Origin: Bradysia coprophila
Lineage: Eukaryota; Arthropoda; Insecta; Diptera; Sciaridae
Assembly (NCBI RefSeq): GCF_014529535.1
Contig: NW_023503493.1
Location: 6,790,001-6,854,000 of the forward strand
Direction of reading: 5' to 3'
Length of the DNA: 64,000 bases
The position numbers were made by a program, and so were the translations under genes. Positions within the stretch are counted from its first letter, which is position 1. The number at the start of each line of letters is the position of its first letter. Shown here one piece after another: positions 45,601 to 58,718 of the stretch. The notes under the pieces were generated by a model. That model searched no databases, was not told the DNA's origin, and worked only from the letters and a program-made list of their open reading frames with translations.

Positions 45601-48600
45601 ATAGTACCATCGTCTAAATACCAGCCATTAAATCGAGACAAAAGGGAATGCGTCATTCGCATTATACCTATACAGAAACCTGTAGGACCCAACGGGTCTC
45701 CCTGCTGATAGCCTCTTTGAGACAACAAGGGATTATCAGCGAAATACAGATTCGAAACAAGCCGATATGCTTGTTGCAACAAGGGAAACAACTCCGGGCA
45801 AATATCTTTAACCTCTCCTAACATAAACTTCCTAAAAAGCATATTAAATGCATTCTCAAAGTCAAACTTAACAAGAGCCATCGGCTTATCATGCTTAATC
45901 TTACAAAATTCACGCACAGCGTGAACTAAAGCTTCAGCTCCCCCTTTAATCCCAAATCCAAACTGAAAAGATTTCAGTTTACTCACTAACTGTTCCCTAA
46001 TCTTATAATTCGAAATCTTCCCTGCAATACGTCTCCAAACTAAGCCCACAGCAATTGGTCTTGCATCGTTCTCTCCTTTATTAAGAGCAGTTAACGATGC
46101 ACCAAAGAAAACCTTTAAAACATCCTTTAAAACAGGGGAAACTACTTTGAAAGGCGCTGTACAACGACTCTGGCGTTTTTGGCTTTCGTGACTTTCCGAT
46201 CCGGGATTTCACGGGATTTTGATTACTTTCGTCATTCATTTTAATTACTAATTTCGATTCTTGTGTACACTTGAGGAAGAGTGAAATTAATCATGTTTCT
46301 GATTTGTTGTAGTTTGAAATCGGTCGAACATAAATTTCGTCTAACAAATACAAATACAAATTTAGATTTAGTATTTTCTGCCTTTCTGGTAAGGTAACAA
46401 TTCCGAACTGCGAACTACAAAAGCTCTCAAATCCGAAAATATGTCGGATTCCTCCTTCGAGGTGAACTTTGAAATACGGTTACGGTTATCGACTGAAGTG
46501 ACTTTTCCAACTTCATTACGAAATTATTGTGAGTTTTTGACTTTTTTTGTCTGACTTTTCGCATTACCATGACTTTTCGGGTCAGTTTCTGTCTCGGCAA
46601 AAATTTTGTGACTTATCACTGATAAGTTATCAGTGATTAAGTATAACTTACATAGCTGACTTACAACGTTTGATGTTGATCAAAAAAGAAATGCCTGTCC
46701 TCTCGCCCTGTTTGATATAATGATTTGAAAGTTCTTGTTTTGTTTCGCCCGAATCTCTTTACCAAGATTCTATCATTCAAATGACATGCTCTATCCATCA
46801 TTCAATTCAAACTAAGTCTTTTGTACAAACTTTCAGTGTTTTCATCAGAAAATCTGTGTACAGTAAATAATTAGTTTGTTGATCATATTAACACAAAAAT
46901 ACAACCTTTTGCAGACAGCTATGAGCTATGTCATGATTACAAACAACGTTGATAAAACTAAGCAATGAGCCCTAAGTAATGTGGTATCGATATAGTAAAA
47001 TGTTAAAATTAATGAAGTAGAAGATTTAGTGACAATTCGTTGCAAATGTTTGAGTCAAAGTCGATCAAAAGTCGATGCTTATACTGATGCTTATACTAGA
47101 ATATTAGTAGGTACTGTGCAGTCTGTGAAAGGTTGAATGCTCACAATTTATTTTATTTTCATTTAAAACATTTTTTTACGCATTACATCATACTTTGAGG
47201 CGATATGATGCTTCTTTCAATTAAAAAGAATAACACATCAGCTCATCCAAGCTACTAAAGCATAATAAAAAAAAACATTTCTCAAATATTTACTTGAATT
47301 CAGAATATAACGCGGAAAGTAACGTAAACATTTGGTTTGTTTTTTCTTCTTCAATTATATTTTTAGCATACAAACCACCGCTAAGAGTACATCCATGTGA
47401 ACAGAGCTCATGTTATCCAGCGACTGGTAATTTACTGATTGGTCGCGAGAATAGATTGTATGCATCATCAACATGTGGTTTAAATGGACCGGAGCGATTC
47501 TGTATCGTTTCGCATTTAGAAGAAAAGAAATGTTTCCTGTGCGATACACGTCCGGAAACCGAATACGATTCGCTGAAGAATCATCGCATCGGTCAGATTA
47601 TTTATAAGGCACAGCCGGGCACACGGGAACAGTCGTGGTGGCAGTCGGAAAATGGTAAAGAAAACGTAACCATTCAATTGGATCTGGAGGCAGAATTTCA
47701 TTTCACCCATTTGATCATCGTCTTTGCAACGTTTCGACCGGCGGCTATGCTGATCGAACGATCACACGATTTCGGTAAAACGTGGAAGGTGTACAAATAC
47801 TTTGCGCACAATTGTCAGGAGGCATTCCCGGGCGTGCCGCTGATACCGAAAAATGTAACAGACGTTGTGTGTGATCATCGATACTCTGGCGTTGAACCGT
47901 CCAAGAATGGTGAGGTTATCTTCAGAGTGCTACCGCCGAACATGAACATTGAAAATCCGTACGCTGAGCATGTTCAAAACATGCTGAAGATGACGAATTT
48001 GAGAATCAATTTCACGCATCTGCATAATTTGGGAGACACTTTGCTTGACGATCGCTACGAGATTCAGGTAAGCTTCGTACGAATACAATGAGAAGACATT
48101 AAGGAGAGGCTGAGCGGACGACTTATGAGTAAATGACTTCTTCGTCTGTTTGATCCATTAGGAAAAATACTACTACGCCATTTCGAATATGGTCGTCCGA
48201 GGATCATGTTCGTGTTACGGTCATGCGTCTCGGTGTCTACCATTAGATGGGGTAGCCAATAAAATTGACATGGTCCATGGACGATGTGAATGTACTCACA
48301 ATACGAAAGGCTTGAATTGTGAGGAATGTGAAGACTTCTTCAATGATTTGCCATGGAAGCCAGCGTTGGGAAAGCAAACGAATGCCTGCAAAAGTATGAG
48401 AAACCTTTCGATTCCCACGAATTGCCTTTGAATGATCACCCTTTCCTCTTTCAGAATGTAATTGTAACAACCATGCGACGAGTTGCCACTTCGATCAAGC
48501 CGTCTATGAACACTCTGGACGCGTAAGTGGTGGTGTCTGCGACAACTGTCAGCACAACACACAGGGACAACATTGCGAGGAATGTATTCCATTCTTCTAC

Positions 48601-51600
48601 AAAGATCCGTTGGAAGATGTTCAGAGTCCATACGTGTGCAAACGTGAGTCCTTCAAACATTTTGTCTGTAAACAAGATTCCTAACTCCAACAAATCTCAA
48701 ATTGCAGCATGCGATTGTGATCCTCGCGGTGCACTAGATGACGGCATTTGCGATTCCATTACCGACGAAGAGAATTCAATTGAAGCTGGTGCATGTCATT
48801 GCAAAACGAACGTGAAAGGGCGACGATGTGATACGTGCAAAGATGGCTTCTGGAACTTAGATCCGAACAGCCCGGATGGATGTGAAAGTTGTACGTGCAA
48901 TTTGTTCGGAACCATTAACAATTCGGGTTGTAATATGCACACCGGTGAGTGTACGTGTAAACGTCTGGTTACTGGCAAGGATTGCAACCAATGTATGCCC
49001 GAAACGTATGGCCTGTCGGACAGTAAGGACGGATGTACTATGTGCAACTGTGATCCAGGCGGTTCCATGGACAATCATTGCGATGTAATAACTGGACAGT
49101 GTCGCTGCAGAACCCATATGACTGGACGAACATGTAACATTCCCAAGCAACATCATTTCATTCCGTCGATACATTCGATTTATGAAGCCGAGGTTGAATC
49201 GATGACTGAGTGTCTATCGCATTCCAGTTACCACGTAAGATAATGCTTGATACCACAGTGAACCTTAGCATCTCACCCAATCCAATCACTTTCAAGAATT
49301 GTACCATTGCGTATCGTGAACCACCAAGAGACAGAGAACCAGATTGGACTGGCCCTGGTTACGTTCGAGTACCTGAAGGCAATGAAATCACCTTTACAGT
49401 CGACTCTGTGCCGAAGACAACCGAATACGATGTGGCGATTCGATATGAAACGCAAGTGCGTGGTGATTGGGAACAGGCGACTGCAACAATTGAGCGTCCC
49501 GATCCGTACGATCCTGAGGGTCCGTGCGCCAATTCTCATCCATCGTACGAAGATCGAGTTCCATTTTCGCTGCCCGAATACGAACGTAGTGCTGTTGCGT
49601 TGCACAATGTGTGCTTGGAGCAAGGGAAGGTTTACAAATTTAAGATTCATTTTGCTCGTCACAGAACACAGGAAGATGATGCAACTGCACAGATTTTGAT
49701 CGATTCGGTAAGCACGGTGTACCGAAGTGACGTGTGGGAAGATATTTATCGACTGAGTTGATTCAATTTTTGTAGATCGCACTTATCCCTCGCATTGAAG
49801 TGACACCGATCTTTAGCGGAGGCACTCCTGGGGAACATCGTCTCAGAGAATACACTCGGCTTGGATGCAATCAAACCTACTACGAGGTCAATTACGAAAA
49901 TACTCTGCCAGACCAATGTAAAGACCTGTTGCATAGTGTCAATATTTGGTTGTTTAATGGAGCTGAAGGTAACATCGCCTCTGACTTTCAACTCAACAAT
50001 CGTTTCAATTCAAACAATTTCTCACGCAGCTTGTAATTGTCATGCAACCGGATCTATGAGCAAAAAGTGTCTAGAGTACGGTGGTAATTGTCAATGCAAA
50101 CCGAACGTAGTTGGCAGACAGTGCGATAGGTGTGCACCGGGTACTTATGGTTTCGGACCGGAAGGATGTAAAGCTTGTGATTGCAACAGTATCGGAGCCA
50201 GGGACAATGACTGCGATCTGATAACCGGTCAATGTAATTGCCATCCGAACACATACGGCAGGGAATGCGATCAATGTCAATTGGGCTTCTGGAATTTCCC
50301 GAATTGTCAGCAATGTGTGTGCAATGGTCATACGCAGAATTGTGACGCGCGAACCGGGCAGTGTGTGTCATGTCAGGACTACACAACTGGATACAATTGT
50401 GACCAGTGCATCGAAGGTTATTATGGCAATCCTTTGCTCGGAAGTGAAATCGGTTGTCGACCGTGTCGTTGCCCGGACACAATTGTATCGGGACATACTC
50501 ATGCCGAACAGTGTGCATTGGATCCGCGAAGCAATGACATGATTTGCTATTGTAAGGAAGGCTATTCGGGTGCACGGTGCGATATATGCGCGGACAACTA
50601 CTATGGCAATCCGGATAAGCCGGGAGGAATCTGTCAGAAATGTGAGTGCAGCAACAATGTGGATCCATCGAAGCCCGGAAATTGCGATTTGAGAACGGGA
50701 CAATGTTTACAGTGTTTGTATGATACGACTGGGGATCACTGTGAAGTGTGCCGAGATGGATATCATGGCGATGCTCTGTTACAGGACTGCAGACGTACGT
50801 TTAAAGTTCAATTCGACCTTGCAAAGTTACTAAAAACTCAATTCCTTTCTTGACATTCAGAGTGCGATTGCGACGTCTTGGGAACGAACAGTACCGAACA
50901 ATTCTGTAACCGTTACACTGGTCAATGTCCGTGCTTGAAAAATGTTGAAGGACTGCGATGCGATCACTGTATAGCAAACCATTGGAAAATTGCCAGTGGC
51001 GAGGGTTGTGAACTTTGTGAATGTGATCCAACTGGATCGGAAAGTGAGCAATGTAATCCGGTGAGTGCGAAAGTGTGGTGACAAAATGATCTCGATCGAA
51101 ATTAACAACTCCATTTACAGTACGATGGCCAGTGCAGATGTAGAGAAGGATTCGGTGGACGGCAATGTAACCAGTGTCAAGCAGACTTCTGGGGTAATCC
51201 GAACGTTGAATGTCATCGTAAGTAGAAGATGTTTTTCTATTTAACTCATGTGCATCGATTCTCATTACCTAAATCCAATTCCAGCATGTGAATGTGACCC
51301 GTACGGATCCGCCACGCAGCAATGTGATCGCGAAACCGGCCAGTGTAAATGCAATCTGGGTATCGGTGGCTACAAATGTAACCAATGCGATCGAGGATTC
51401 ATTGGCAGTGCACCGTACTGTGATCCGTGCGGCGAGTGTTTCGACAATTGGGATTTGATTCTGAATGTTCTACAGAACGATACCCGGCAGGTGATTGAAG
51501 AGGCTAAACAAATCAAAACTGTGGGTGCCACTGGAGCTTACACCAAAGAATTCGATACAATGGAAAACAATTTGAATATCGTCCGTAATCTACTGGACAA

Positions 51601-53827
51601 TACAACGGTCACCGCTGGTGATATCAGTTTGTTGGACCAAATCGTAACCGACTTACGGAAACATCTGAATGCATCGCTGGATAAGCTGCAAGTGACCGAA
51701 GGTAAACTGGAGCACATCTATTCGGGCATAAATTTGGCAAACGGCTACTTGGACGAATTGCGCAACAAGAGTGAACAAATCAAAAGCTTTGCCGGCGATC
51801 TGAAAGACAATGCGACCCAATTGCAAGAGGCTAACGTCGAAGGTGCATTGAATTTGACCAGGGACGCATGGCAACGAGTCGGCTTGTTGAGCAATGAAGA
51901 CGTGGAAACCGTTGACATGAATGTTAATGCTGAACGTCAGTGCAAGAGAACCGAAGCGCTGGTGAATCGATCGATGGAAGAATTTGAATCGTTGCAGAAG
52001 ACCAATGAGGATGCCTTGGATCGTTATCATGACGAAATCGTACAGTTGAGTGCCAAGATTCCCGATTTGAACGAACAGATTTGCGACAAACGAGGCGACC
52101 CTTGCGATAATTTATGTGGTGGTGCTGGTTGCAAGCAGTGTGGTGGATTGTCCTGTGAAAATGGTGCTGTTACGAAGGCCGAAAAGGCTCTCGCCTATGC
52201 TGAAGACACGGAAAAGGAAATCAAGAAGAAGGAAGAAGTGGCTGAAGATTTGATTCGTTCGGTGAGTTGGTCAACGTTGAGGTTGATTTTGACAAATATT
52301 TATAAATTGCTCCTCTCTCCCTGTAGCTGTCCCAGGCTAAGACCAACGCTTCAGAAGCGTTCAAAAAATCGGAAAAGGCGTTCAACGAAGCCGAGAACTA
52401 TTTAAATGAAACCAAAGAGCTGATCAATCAGGGCAACGAACTGATTGCTAATTTAACAAATGTACTGAACAACAACACGGCTTCACCGGATGAGATTCGT
52501 AACATTGCCGAACAAACGTCGGCATTGAATCTGGAATTGGATCCGGAAGAGATCAAGGCATTGGCAAACAAAATCGACGAAACTGTGTCCCAATTGGAAA
52601 ATGTCGAAGCGATCATTTACAACACCAGACACGATTTGGAGCGAGTTGAACAACTAAAGAATCAAGCGAACGAATCCAGGTGAGTCGTTGCGTTCATCGT
52701 CGTCTAATATCAGATGAGACTGAAACTGCTTTTCTCACAGGAAACGTGCTGACGACGTCTTGGAATCAGCGCAAAAAGTTGTTCAAGCCTTGAACGAAGC
52801 CGATTTGGCACAGAAGAAAGCAAAAGAAGCTATCAACGCAGCCAATGAGGACATTGCGTTGGCCAAAAGCGATTTGGAACAAATTGACAGTGAAACTGGT
52901 GAAGCGCAACAGAAGGCATCGGAAACAGCTGCCAAAGTAAACGATTTGTCGAGCAAATTGAATGAATTGCAAAAGAACTTTTTGAAAAACGATTACGATG
53001 CCAAGGAGATCAAACAGCAGGCCGATCAAGTGCGTGATGCTGCGCACAATGCACATGAGGATGCGACGAAGGTAGGTTGCGATTCTAGTTGGACCTTTGA
53101 GATTTATACAAACCTACAAACCCTGTAGAGTTGTACAAGCCTACCAACCCTTGAGAGTTGTACAAACCTACAAACCGTTAAGAGTTGTACAAGCCTACTT
53201 GAGAGTTGTACAAACCCAATTAACCTTTGAGAGTTGTACAAACCTTCGAAAGTTGTGGGACTCCTAGAGACTCCTACAGAGCTTTACGACTCTTTGAGAA
53301 ATCCTTGAAAATTGTATGACTCGAGGATTTACGAATGTGCTATACATTCTTATGTATCCTCGAGTGTCTGGCTTCCTTATTTACATTCCTCGACTACAGC
53401 AAAAATGATAAAACCTAAAGTCCTCACACGAAATTGGTGTCTAGATTTCGTTCTTTACCTATCCGTTTCTGTATTTGTAGCTTCGCGACAACTACCGCAA
53501 GGCGAACGATTCACTAACAGCCAAAGCCATCACTTCCGAAAGTGCTCGAGAACGTGCGCAACAACTTTTAGCGCGAGCTTCTAAAATAACTGTCGAAACT
53601 AGCAGTAAACTGAAAGAATTACAAGGTAAGTTGTTGGCTGTTATATAATGATTGATCCGTAAACGAAATTTGGTTCTTTGTGATTAGGTATGGTCGATAT
53701 TTACAAAACAAACGACAAAGAGCTCAACGATCTTGAGAAACGAGCCGACTATCTCAACAGCCAAATGAACGATTACCTTGCGAAAATTCAATCCGATTCT
53801 GTTAGATATAGGCAATGTACTTCATAG
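42695..53827 (+). CDS. LanB1: Laminin subunit beta-1
   Basis: Secreted beta chain of the laminin heterotrimer, a basement-membrane organiser. Sixteen exons join in phase to 1785 aa (fly LanB1 is about the same). Exons: 42695-42758, 42833-42865, 47367-48067, 48162-48393, 48455-48643, 48708-49234, 49297-49707, 49776-49968, 50030-50794, 50861-51060, 51121-51217, 51285-52261, 52327-52679, 52741-53071, 53481-53625, 53688-53827. Domains: signal peptide ([20 protein letters not shown]), short linker, LN domain (residues about 40-275; [20 protein letters not shown]), LE repeats, the internal laminin B/IV-type domain (about 570-790), further LE repeats, and coiled coil I/II interrupted by the cysteine-rich beta knob ([17 protein letters not shown], near 1404). 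The C-terminal YRQCTS provides the interchain Cys. A polyadenylation signal lies at 54277-54282. Intron 2 (4.5 kb) contains a reverse-transcriptase pseudogene; the link between exons 2 and 3 rests on phase and on the expected short linker. Confidence 0.95.
43038..43252 (+). other. candidate alternative exon of LanB1 (cassette or terminal)
   Basis: After acceptor TCTCTAG, an open stretch continues in phase from LanB1 exon 2: [20 protein letters not shown], a Pro/Thr-rich patch ([15 protein letters not shown]), then an acidic and aromatic segment ([19 protein letters not shown]), and a stop at 43250-43252. A possible donor (CGAG/GTCTCT) at 43242 would make it a 204-nt exon of exactly 68 codons that also splices in phase to exon 3 at 47367. 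Used as a terminal exon it would make a secreted peptide of about 103 residues. No polyadenylation signal was noticed nearby. Unproven. Confidence 0.4.
44541..46233 (-). pseudogene. reverse transcriptase pseudogene in LanB1 intron 2
   Basis: The minus-strand frame (ATG-less, open from about 46200 and uninterrupted to 44541) encodes over 500 aa of an RT: motif [16 protein letters not shown], motif [13 protein letters not shown], motif C WYLDDG, and a C-terminal Cys/His module ([20 protein letters not shown] then RHDIMNNIF). The fingers domain and any endonuclease are missing at the 5' end. At the 3' end the frame breaks near 44570 and the homologous tail continues in another frame ([19 protein letters not shown]). 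It is therefore a truncated copy. The type is non-LTR-like, clade uncertain. It is antisense to LanB1. Confidence 0.82.
53085..53250. repeat. 30-bp minisatellite in LanB1 intron 14
   Basis: About five degenerate copies of a unit near GAGAGTTGTACAAACCTAC plus AAACCCTT, extending from just inside the intron at 53072. Purely intronic. Confidence 0.8.
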
Positions 53828-54600
53828 TTAATAAGTTCAAACAGAAAAAAATCAGTTTTAAATTTAACGAAAAATTCAGGTGAAATGCCATAATTCGATC
53901 AAAATGAAAAATGAAAAGAGAAATGAAAATCCTTTCGTGTAAGATTTGTAATACCAGTGCCAATCCAATTAAATGACAACAAAATTTAATCGCGACCCCC
54001 TTTCGATCCATTCTTAATTTTTAATAATTTTGTTTTCCTTTTAACGATACAACACACACACACACACACTGCCATATTACACTTAATTACAATATAGTCA
54101 ACTTAACAAGAAAAAACGAACGGAAATGATAATTGTAATGTGTTTGTAGTTTTCCTATATTTTGTTTACAAACAACTTCAACACTCTTTATAGTATTCTA
54201 TGCGTATGGATCTGCTGAAATTTTAAGTTTTCTTGTCACCATGTATGCTGCATTTTATGTAATTTAAAAAATTTCTAATAAAGAAAATTAATTAATTAAA
54301 TCGGTGGTCTGTTGTCTTATCGACGTAGCACACCGGAAGCGAACTAACAACCTGAATTTTAGTCGAAATCTTAACTTGTTGTCATAAGAAAGACGAAAAA
54401 TGTCTTTGGTCAAAGCCTAAAAACAAGAAAATTCAAGAATGTATTATCTCAAAGGGCTCTGGCTGAAGCGAAACTGTTATTTTGACTAAGATTTCTCATA
54501 TCTATTGTCGATAAGGATAACTAACGATAACGACCCAATCTTCCTGTCTTCTTCTTCTTGCCGTGTAATGACGGAAAGTCGAAAAATTAAAGTTTTTATT
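53828..54600. other. LanB1 3' UTR and intergenic DNA
   Basis: The 3' UTR runs to about 54300, with AATAAA at 54277-54282 and an (AC)n microsatellite at 54053-54070. No gene beyond it. Confidence 0.5.
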
Positions 54601-55365
54601 GCCTGCCCCATGCGAAAATTGACTATTACACGGCTGTTTACCCCCTGCGAAAGTGATCCATTACACTAGGGATATTTGGGGTTTATTTCAAGTTGACAGT
54701 TCTATCAAGTAAAATTTGCCTTGCTTTCATTTTATCTTTTTTGTTGAATGAATCGATCGATCGAAAAAGAATGTAAGAAATGTCGCTAAAATAACATTTT
54801 TTTGATAAAATTATTGATCGATGAACACAGTTATTTCAGAAAAACTTGTTACGCAACATACTTTTGGAAGAATTCACAACACAGAATTGTCGGCCATATT
54901 TATTGTAACAATAATTTTGATGTTTCGAAGTAACACTGGCCACACATTTCGTTGTATTTTTCACTTGTAACACTAAATGCTTTTGCTTACAAACACTACA
55001 CTTTGTTGCACACTTTTTTGAAAACATTAACAAGGACTAACAAAATAATTGCACAAACAATGCGTCTTCATCAATACTAACTGCGAAAAACTATTCAATG
55101 TCAACATGTCACCAACGCAATTGTAACTACTGTTGCGACAATACTAATGTAACACGAGTGCTGTTTTCGGGATCAATTTTTTAGGAGACGTGTAGCGTGT
55201 GAGCCGATTTCGTCAGCACACTAGATTTGTTTGTAAACGTTTTATCGGAAGAACAGATTTATTTTTGTTTTGTTGGTGTTGGTTTATTGAGATACTGAAT
55301 TTATGTAGAATTTCTGCAGAACAGCCGTGTAATAGTCAATTTTCGCATGAGCAGGCAATAAACCA
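54599..55365. repeat. inverted repeat pair, about 43-bp arms 700 bp apart
   Basis: TATTGCCTGCCCCATGCGAA ... TTACACGGCTGTTT at about 54598-54640 is matched in reverse complement at 55319-55363. The arms bracket about 680 bp with no coding region and may be the termini of a non-autonomous DNA element. Confidence 0.65.
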
Positions 55366-55640
55366 GAATACGTTGGATGCTGCGACGTAATTCATTGCTC
55401 TCGGACACAATTTTGTAGAACTCGCAAACTCACTCGTGTTTTTGAGCAACAAGCTTCGGTAACTGTTTTCTCGACAAGTGTAGTTGCATACCTCGCCTTC
55501 GGCTCGGATATGCAAACTCTACACTTGCCTCGAAAACAGTTACCGAAGCTTGTTGCTCAAAAACTTACTCGTGAGTTTGCTCGTATCACAAAATTGTGTC
55601 CTTGCGTAGTGAATTACTTTCGCAGCATCCAACGTAATCT
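55365..55640. repeat. 276-bp hairpin palindrome
   Basis: Arms run from AGAATACGTTGGATGCTGCG inward to GAGGCGAAGGC and back, centred at about 55500 on GCCTTCGGC. Long segments (TTGAGCAACAAGCTTCGGTA and its complement) are identical. Several mismatches occur (for example in the ACTCACTCGTG block). It directly abuts the previous inverted repeat. Confidence 0.85.
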
Positions 55641-55944
55641 ACTATTGGTGTGAATTTTTGAACTTTTTCTTACTCTAATTGTAACAGAAAATAGTTACCT
55701 ACTCTGAAGTGAAAAGTATTTTTCCTAACGCATGCTAAAGGGCTTTTTCTTCCTGTAGTACCAAAACCGTCACATTCACTCACCAAATTTAGTACCGAAA
55801 GAGCAACATTCTCCCCTACTATTTTCTCTCAATTTTCATTCCCGCTTATGCCATTTTCGATCCTATATCTTTATTCTTTCCCAAATGTGTCAAGTAGTTG
55901 TATGTACGCGAATGTAATGTTTTAAGTGTTTTGTGACAATGCAT

Positions 55945-56115
55945 TCATAAGGATTGCTTTCAGCATTCATACGGACTGCTTTCGGCATTCATTCGGATGT
56001 CTTTCGGCATTCCTACAGATTGCTTATTTTTCGACATTTGTGAGAATACATGCACACGGAACGGACTTCTTTAGGCATTCATACGGATTACTTTCGGCAT
56101 TAATATGGAATGCTT
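55945..56115. repeat. 24-bp minisatellite
   Basis: Degenerate tandem units of GGATTGCTTTCGGCATTCATAC type, about six copies, with one interruption near 56030-56060. Confidence 0.75.
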
Positions 56116-56187
56116 TTGCACCGGTATGTTGTTCAGTTTTGTTGTTATGTTTTGTTCGGAATGTGACTTTGGTACTCCAGGAAGAAA

Positions 56188-56345
56188 AATAGTATACAAA
56201 CCACGGATCAAAAAGGTGTGTTTTAGACCACGGTGGTGAAAACGTCCTTAGTCTCCGCTCCGCTTCGCGTCGCTCCATCCCTGGACGTTTTCACCACCTG
56301 GGTCTAAAACACACCTTTTTGATCCTTGGTATGTAACATACTATT
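56188..56345. repeat. fold-back element, about 60-bp arms
   Basis: Arms 56188-56247 and 56283-56345 (AATAGTATACAAACCACGG ... GGTGGTGAAAACGTCC) are inverted with about 90 percent identity around a 35-bp C/T-rich loop. Non-coding. Confidence 0.85.
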
Positions 56346-58718
56346 TTAGCGAATGGATAGCCGGAAGCGATGATTTTTTTGATACAATCGGTGGCAGTGG
56401 CAGATAGGCCATCCTGTCTACAGAGAGAGAGAAAGAGAGAGAGAAAGCGATTGAAAACTCATTGGGGGCGGAATCGATAGTGGTTCTAATAGCAATGGTA
56501 CAAAAATTCGGTCCCATAAGTTCAAGAGCTGGCGGTAGATACATGCTACAGTTGAAAAACATGATTTTCAAAAGGTCACAGAGGCGTGGATACTTGAGGG
56601 ATGAAGCTAATAAATAGTTGTAGGCCACAGCTTGTAGCAGTAGTGGGATATTACCTCTGCCAAAGTCAGAAAATTATTTTGGTAGACCGTTTACGTAGAA
56701 ACCGACACTAGCTTAAAGTTTGTCCCTGATATTTGGTCACACTCGCGAAACTGATCGTCACCTGCAAAACACTTGTGAAATTTTTTCGCAGTTAAACGGG
56801 TGAATTGTGATTTGCTAACAGTCTCAGCTTTCTATCGACACCACATTTGCTTTGACTCACGTCAACAGTTCCGCCGTTGCATGGATGAGTGAGTAGAGTC
56901 CTTCTAGACAAACTTTTAGGCACTTTTATATTAAGAGACAATGAATGTGGTGACCATCTGCAAAAAACATTGACTGCTTGCTTCAATTCTGTTCAGTTCA
57001 ATTCCTGATACCTTTCTAATGACACCCCACACGACCCTGTAGGGCTCGTGTAACTGGAGAAATTTCTGTTAGAAAAATGCATGTGTGCGGTTTTAAATCA
57101 CCTCCTACTAGCCACACAAACTTCGAAGAATTTTTTTGAAAGTGGTTTTGGCTTCCAGGGTTGAATACCTTACTGGACACAAATAAAAAATTCCTCTGGA
57201 AAATGCGTCTCACAAGCAAAACATCCTAGAGGGACAATAGCAGATTGGTATGGACAATGTCCATTGGACATATTCATTTTACCCAGTAAACCAGTGTACA
57301 GAAGGTTGTAGCAACATAATAAACAAAATAACTAAACAGTTAAGTAGTTATCTTGCTTGTTAAGACCTATGAAATGAGTGAATAAGTGGCGAAAAATGTC
57401 TATTTTGTCGGTAAGAATCTTCATTTTTCATTGTTGGTAACCTCTAGCAGCTTGTGGCTGTATCACCAACAAAATGATCGATTCTGTTGCTTCTTTTGAT
57501 TAAAGTCAATATTTTCAACAGAATAAGAGGTAAAATCTTTTACTTCAATTGTTTTAACATAGATGTTTCTACATAAGTTCAACCTAGGAAGAGTGTCTCA
57601 ATTATTTGTGTCATGTCGATGTCGATAACAGATGATACAGCTGTCTGCAATATTTTATTTTGTTCGTTTTCCTTGTTGTTTGCTTAACATAAACCATTGA
57701 AGAAGAACTTATTTTGTAATGTTCAGATTTCGTTTGCTTAATGATTAGCATGAAAAGTGAGAAGCTACTGAAAATCATGTGAAAATGGTTGTTCAATGGA
57801 TAAAATTGAATTGAAATCGGTATTGATATGACACCGTTACGGCATTAAGGGTAAATGAAGTATAGCGCTAACATGCCATGTATGGATGCTGGAGGTTACA
57901 ATAGGAGGAATTGGATGCCGTAGCTGAAGAAAGTGGTGGTTTATATTTCTGATAGATAAACAATAGTCATTTACACATGTGTCTTGGACGATCGATTTTT
58001 GGCGATTTAGCTAGTTTTGTATCCCGACAGAAGTCGATGTCGATGTCGACTTCTGTATTCCTTACCTGAATTTACTAATCTTTCAACGAGTCTTTCGATA
58101 CAGCATTTGTAATACACTCAAACTTGTACTACTGAAAACTAGTATGTGAATCGCTAGAATGAACAATTTCAATCGCTCGTGTGTTTTCAGCTTATTCACC
58201 CATCCCACGCAATACCGACCATAATATTGTTCGAATTATGTTTCATTGGAATATGAATCGTCTTTCGTAAATTTATAAAAATAAACATTTCGCGTATGTA
58301 TCTTCGGAGACTGTTAATGATCGTACAATAATACTGAACATATCATTCAATACACACACTCTGAAGCTTAGCCTGACCGGCAACAGTTCACAGTAAACAT
58401 GTTCTCAATTTTTGGTATAATTTTTCAATTTTCGCCAAGATCACGATACGCAGAGAAATTATTTCGATCATTTATTGAGTCAATGATCGTTGCGTGCATG
58501 TGTACATATCACGGTTATTCAATCTGTGATCGAAATAGAATTTTTTTTAACGAAAACATATTTTTAGACGAATAGGTGGTGTGTATACACATCCATCGGA
58601 TTTTACGTTGATTTGTCCGATAGAACGCCAGTGGCAACAGTTTTCCTTCGTCTTTCTGAAAAGTGATTTTCTTTCGATCGAAAATTGTCTTAATTTTCAC
58701 AGTTAAATTGTGGGAAAA
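56346..58718. other. intergenic upstream of SMYD4-like gene
   Basis: No coding region supported. A GA-rich microsatellite sits at about 56420-56445. Short frames on both strands have no recognisable homologue. The right end is the promoter/5' UTR of the next gene. Confidence 0.4.

Noticed and set aside
49235-49258. 24-bp intron in LanB1 (GTAAGATA to CCACAG)
   Set aside because: Too short and out of phase. The acceptor CTTTCAAG at 49289-49296 gives a 62-bp intron, keeps phase, and restores the conserved NCTIAYRE segment.
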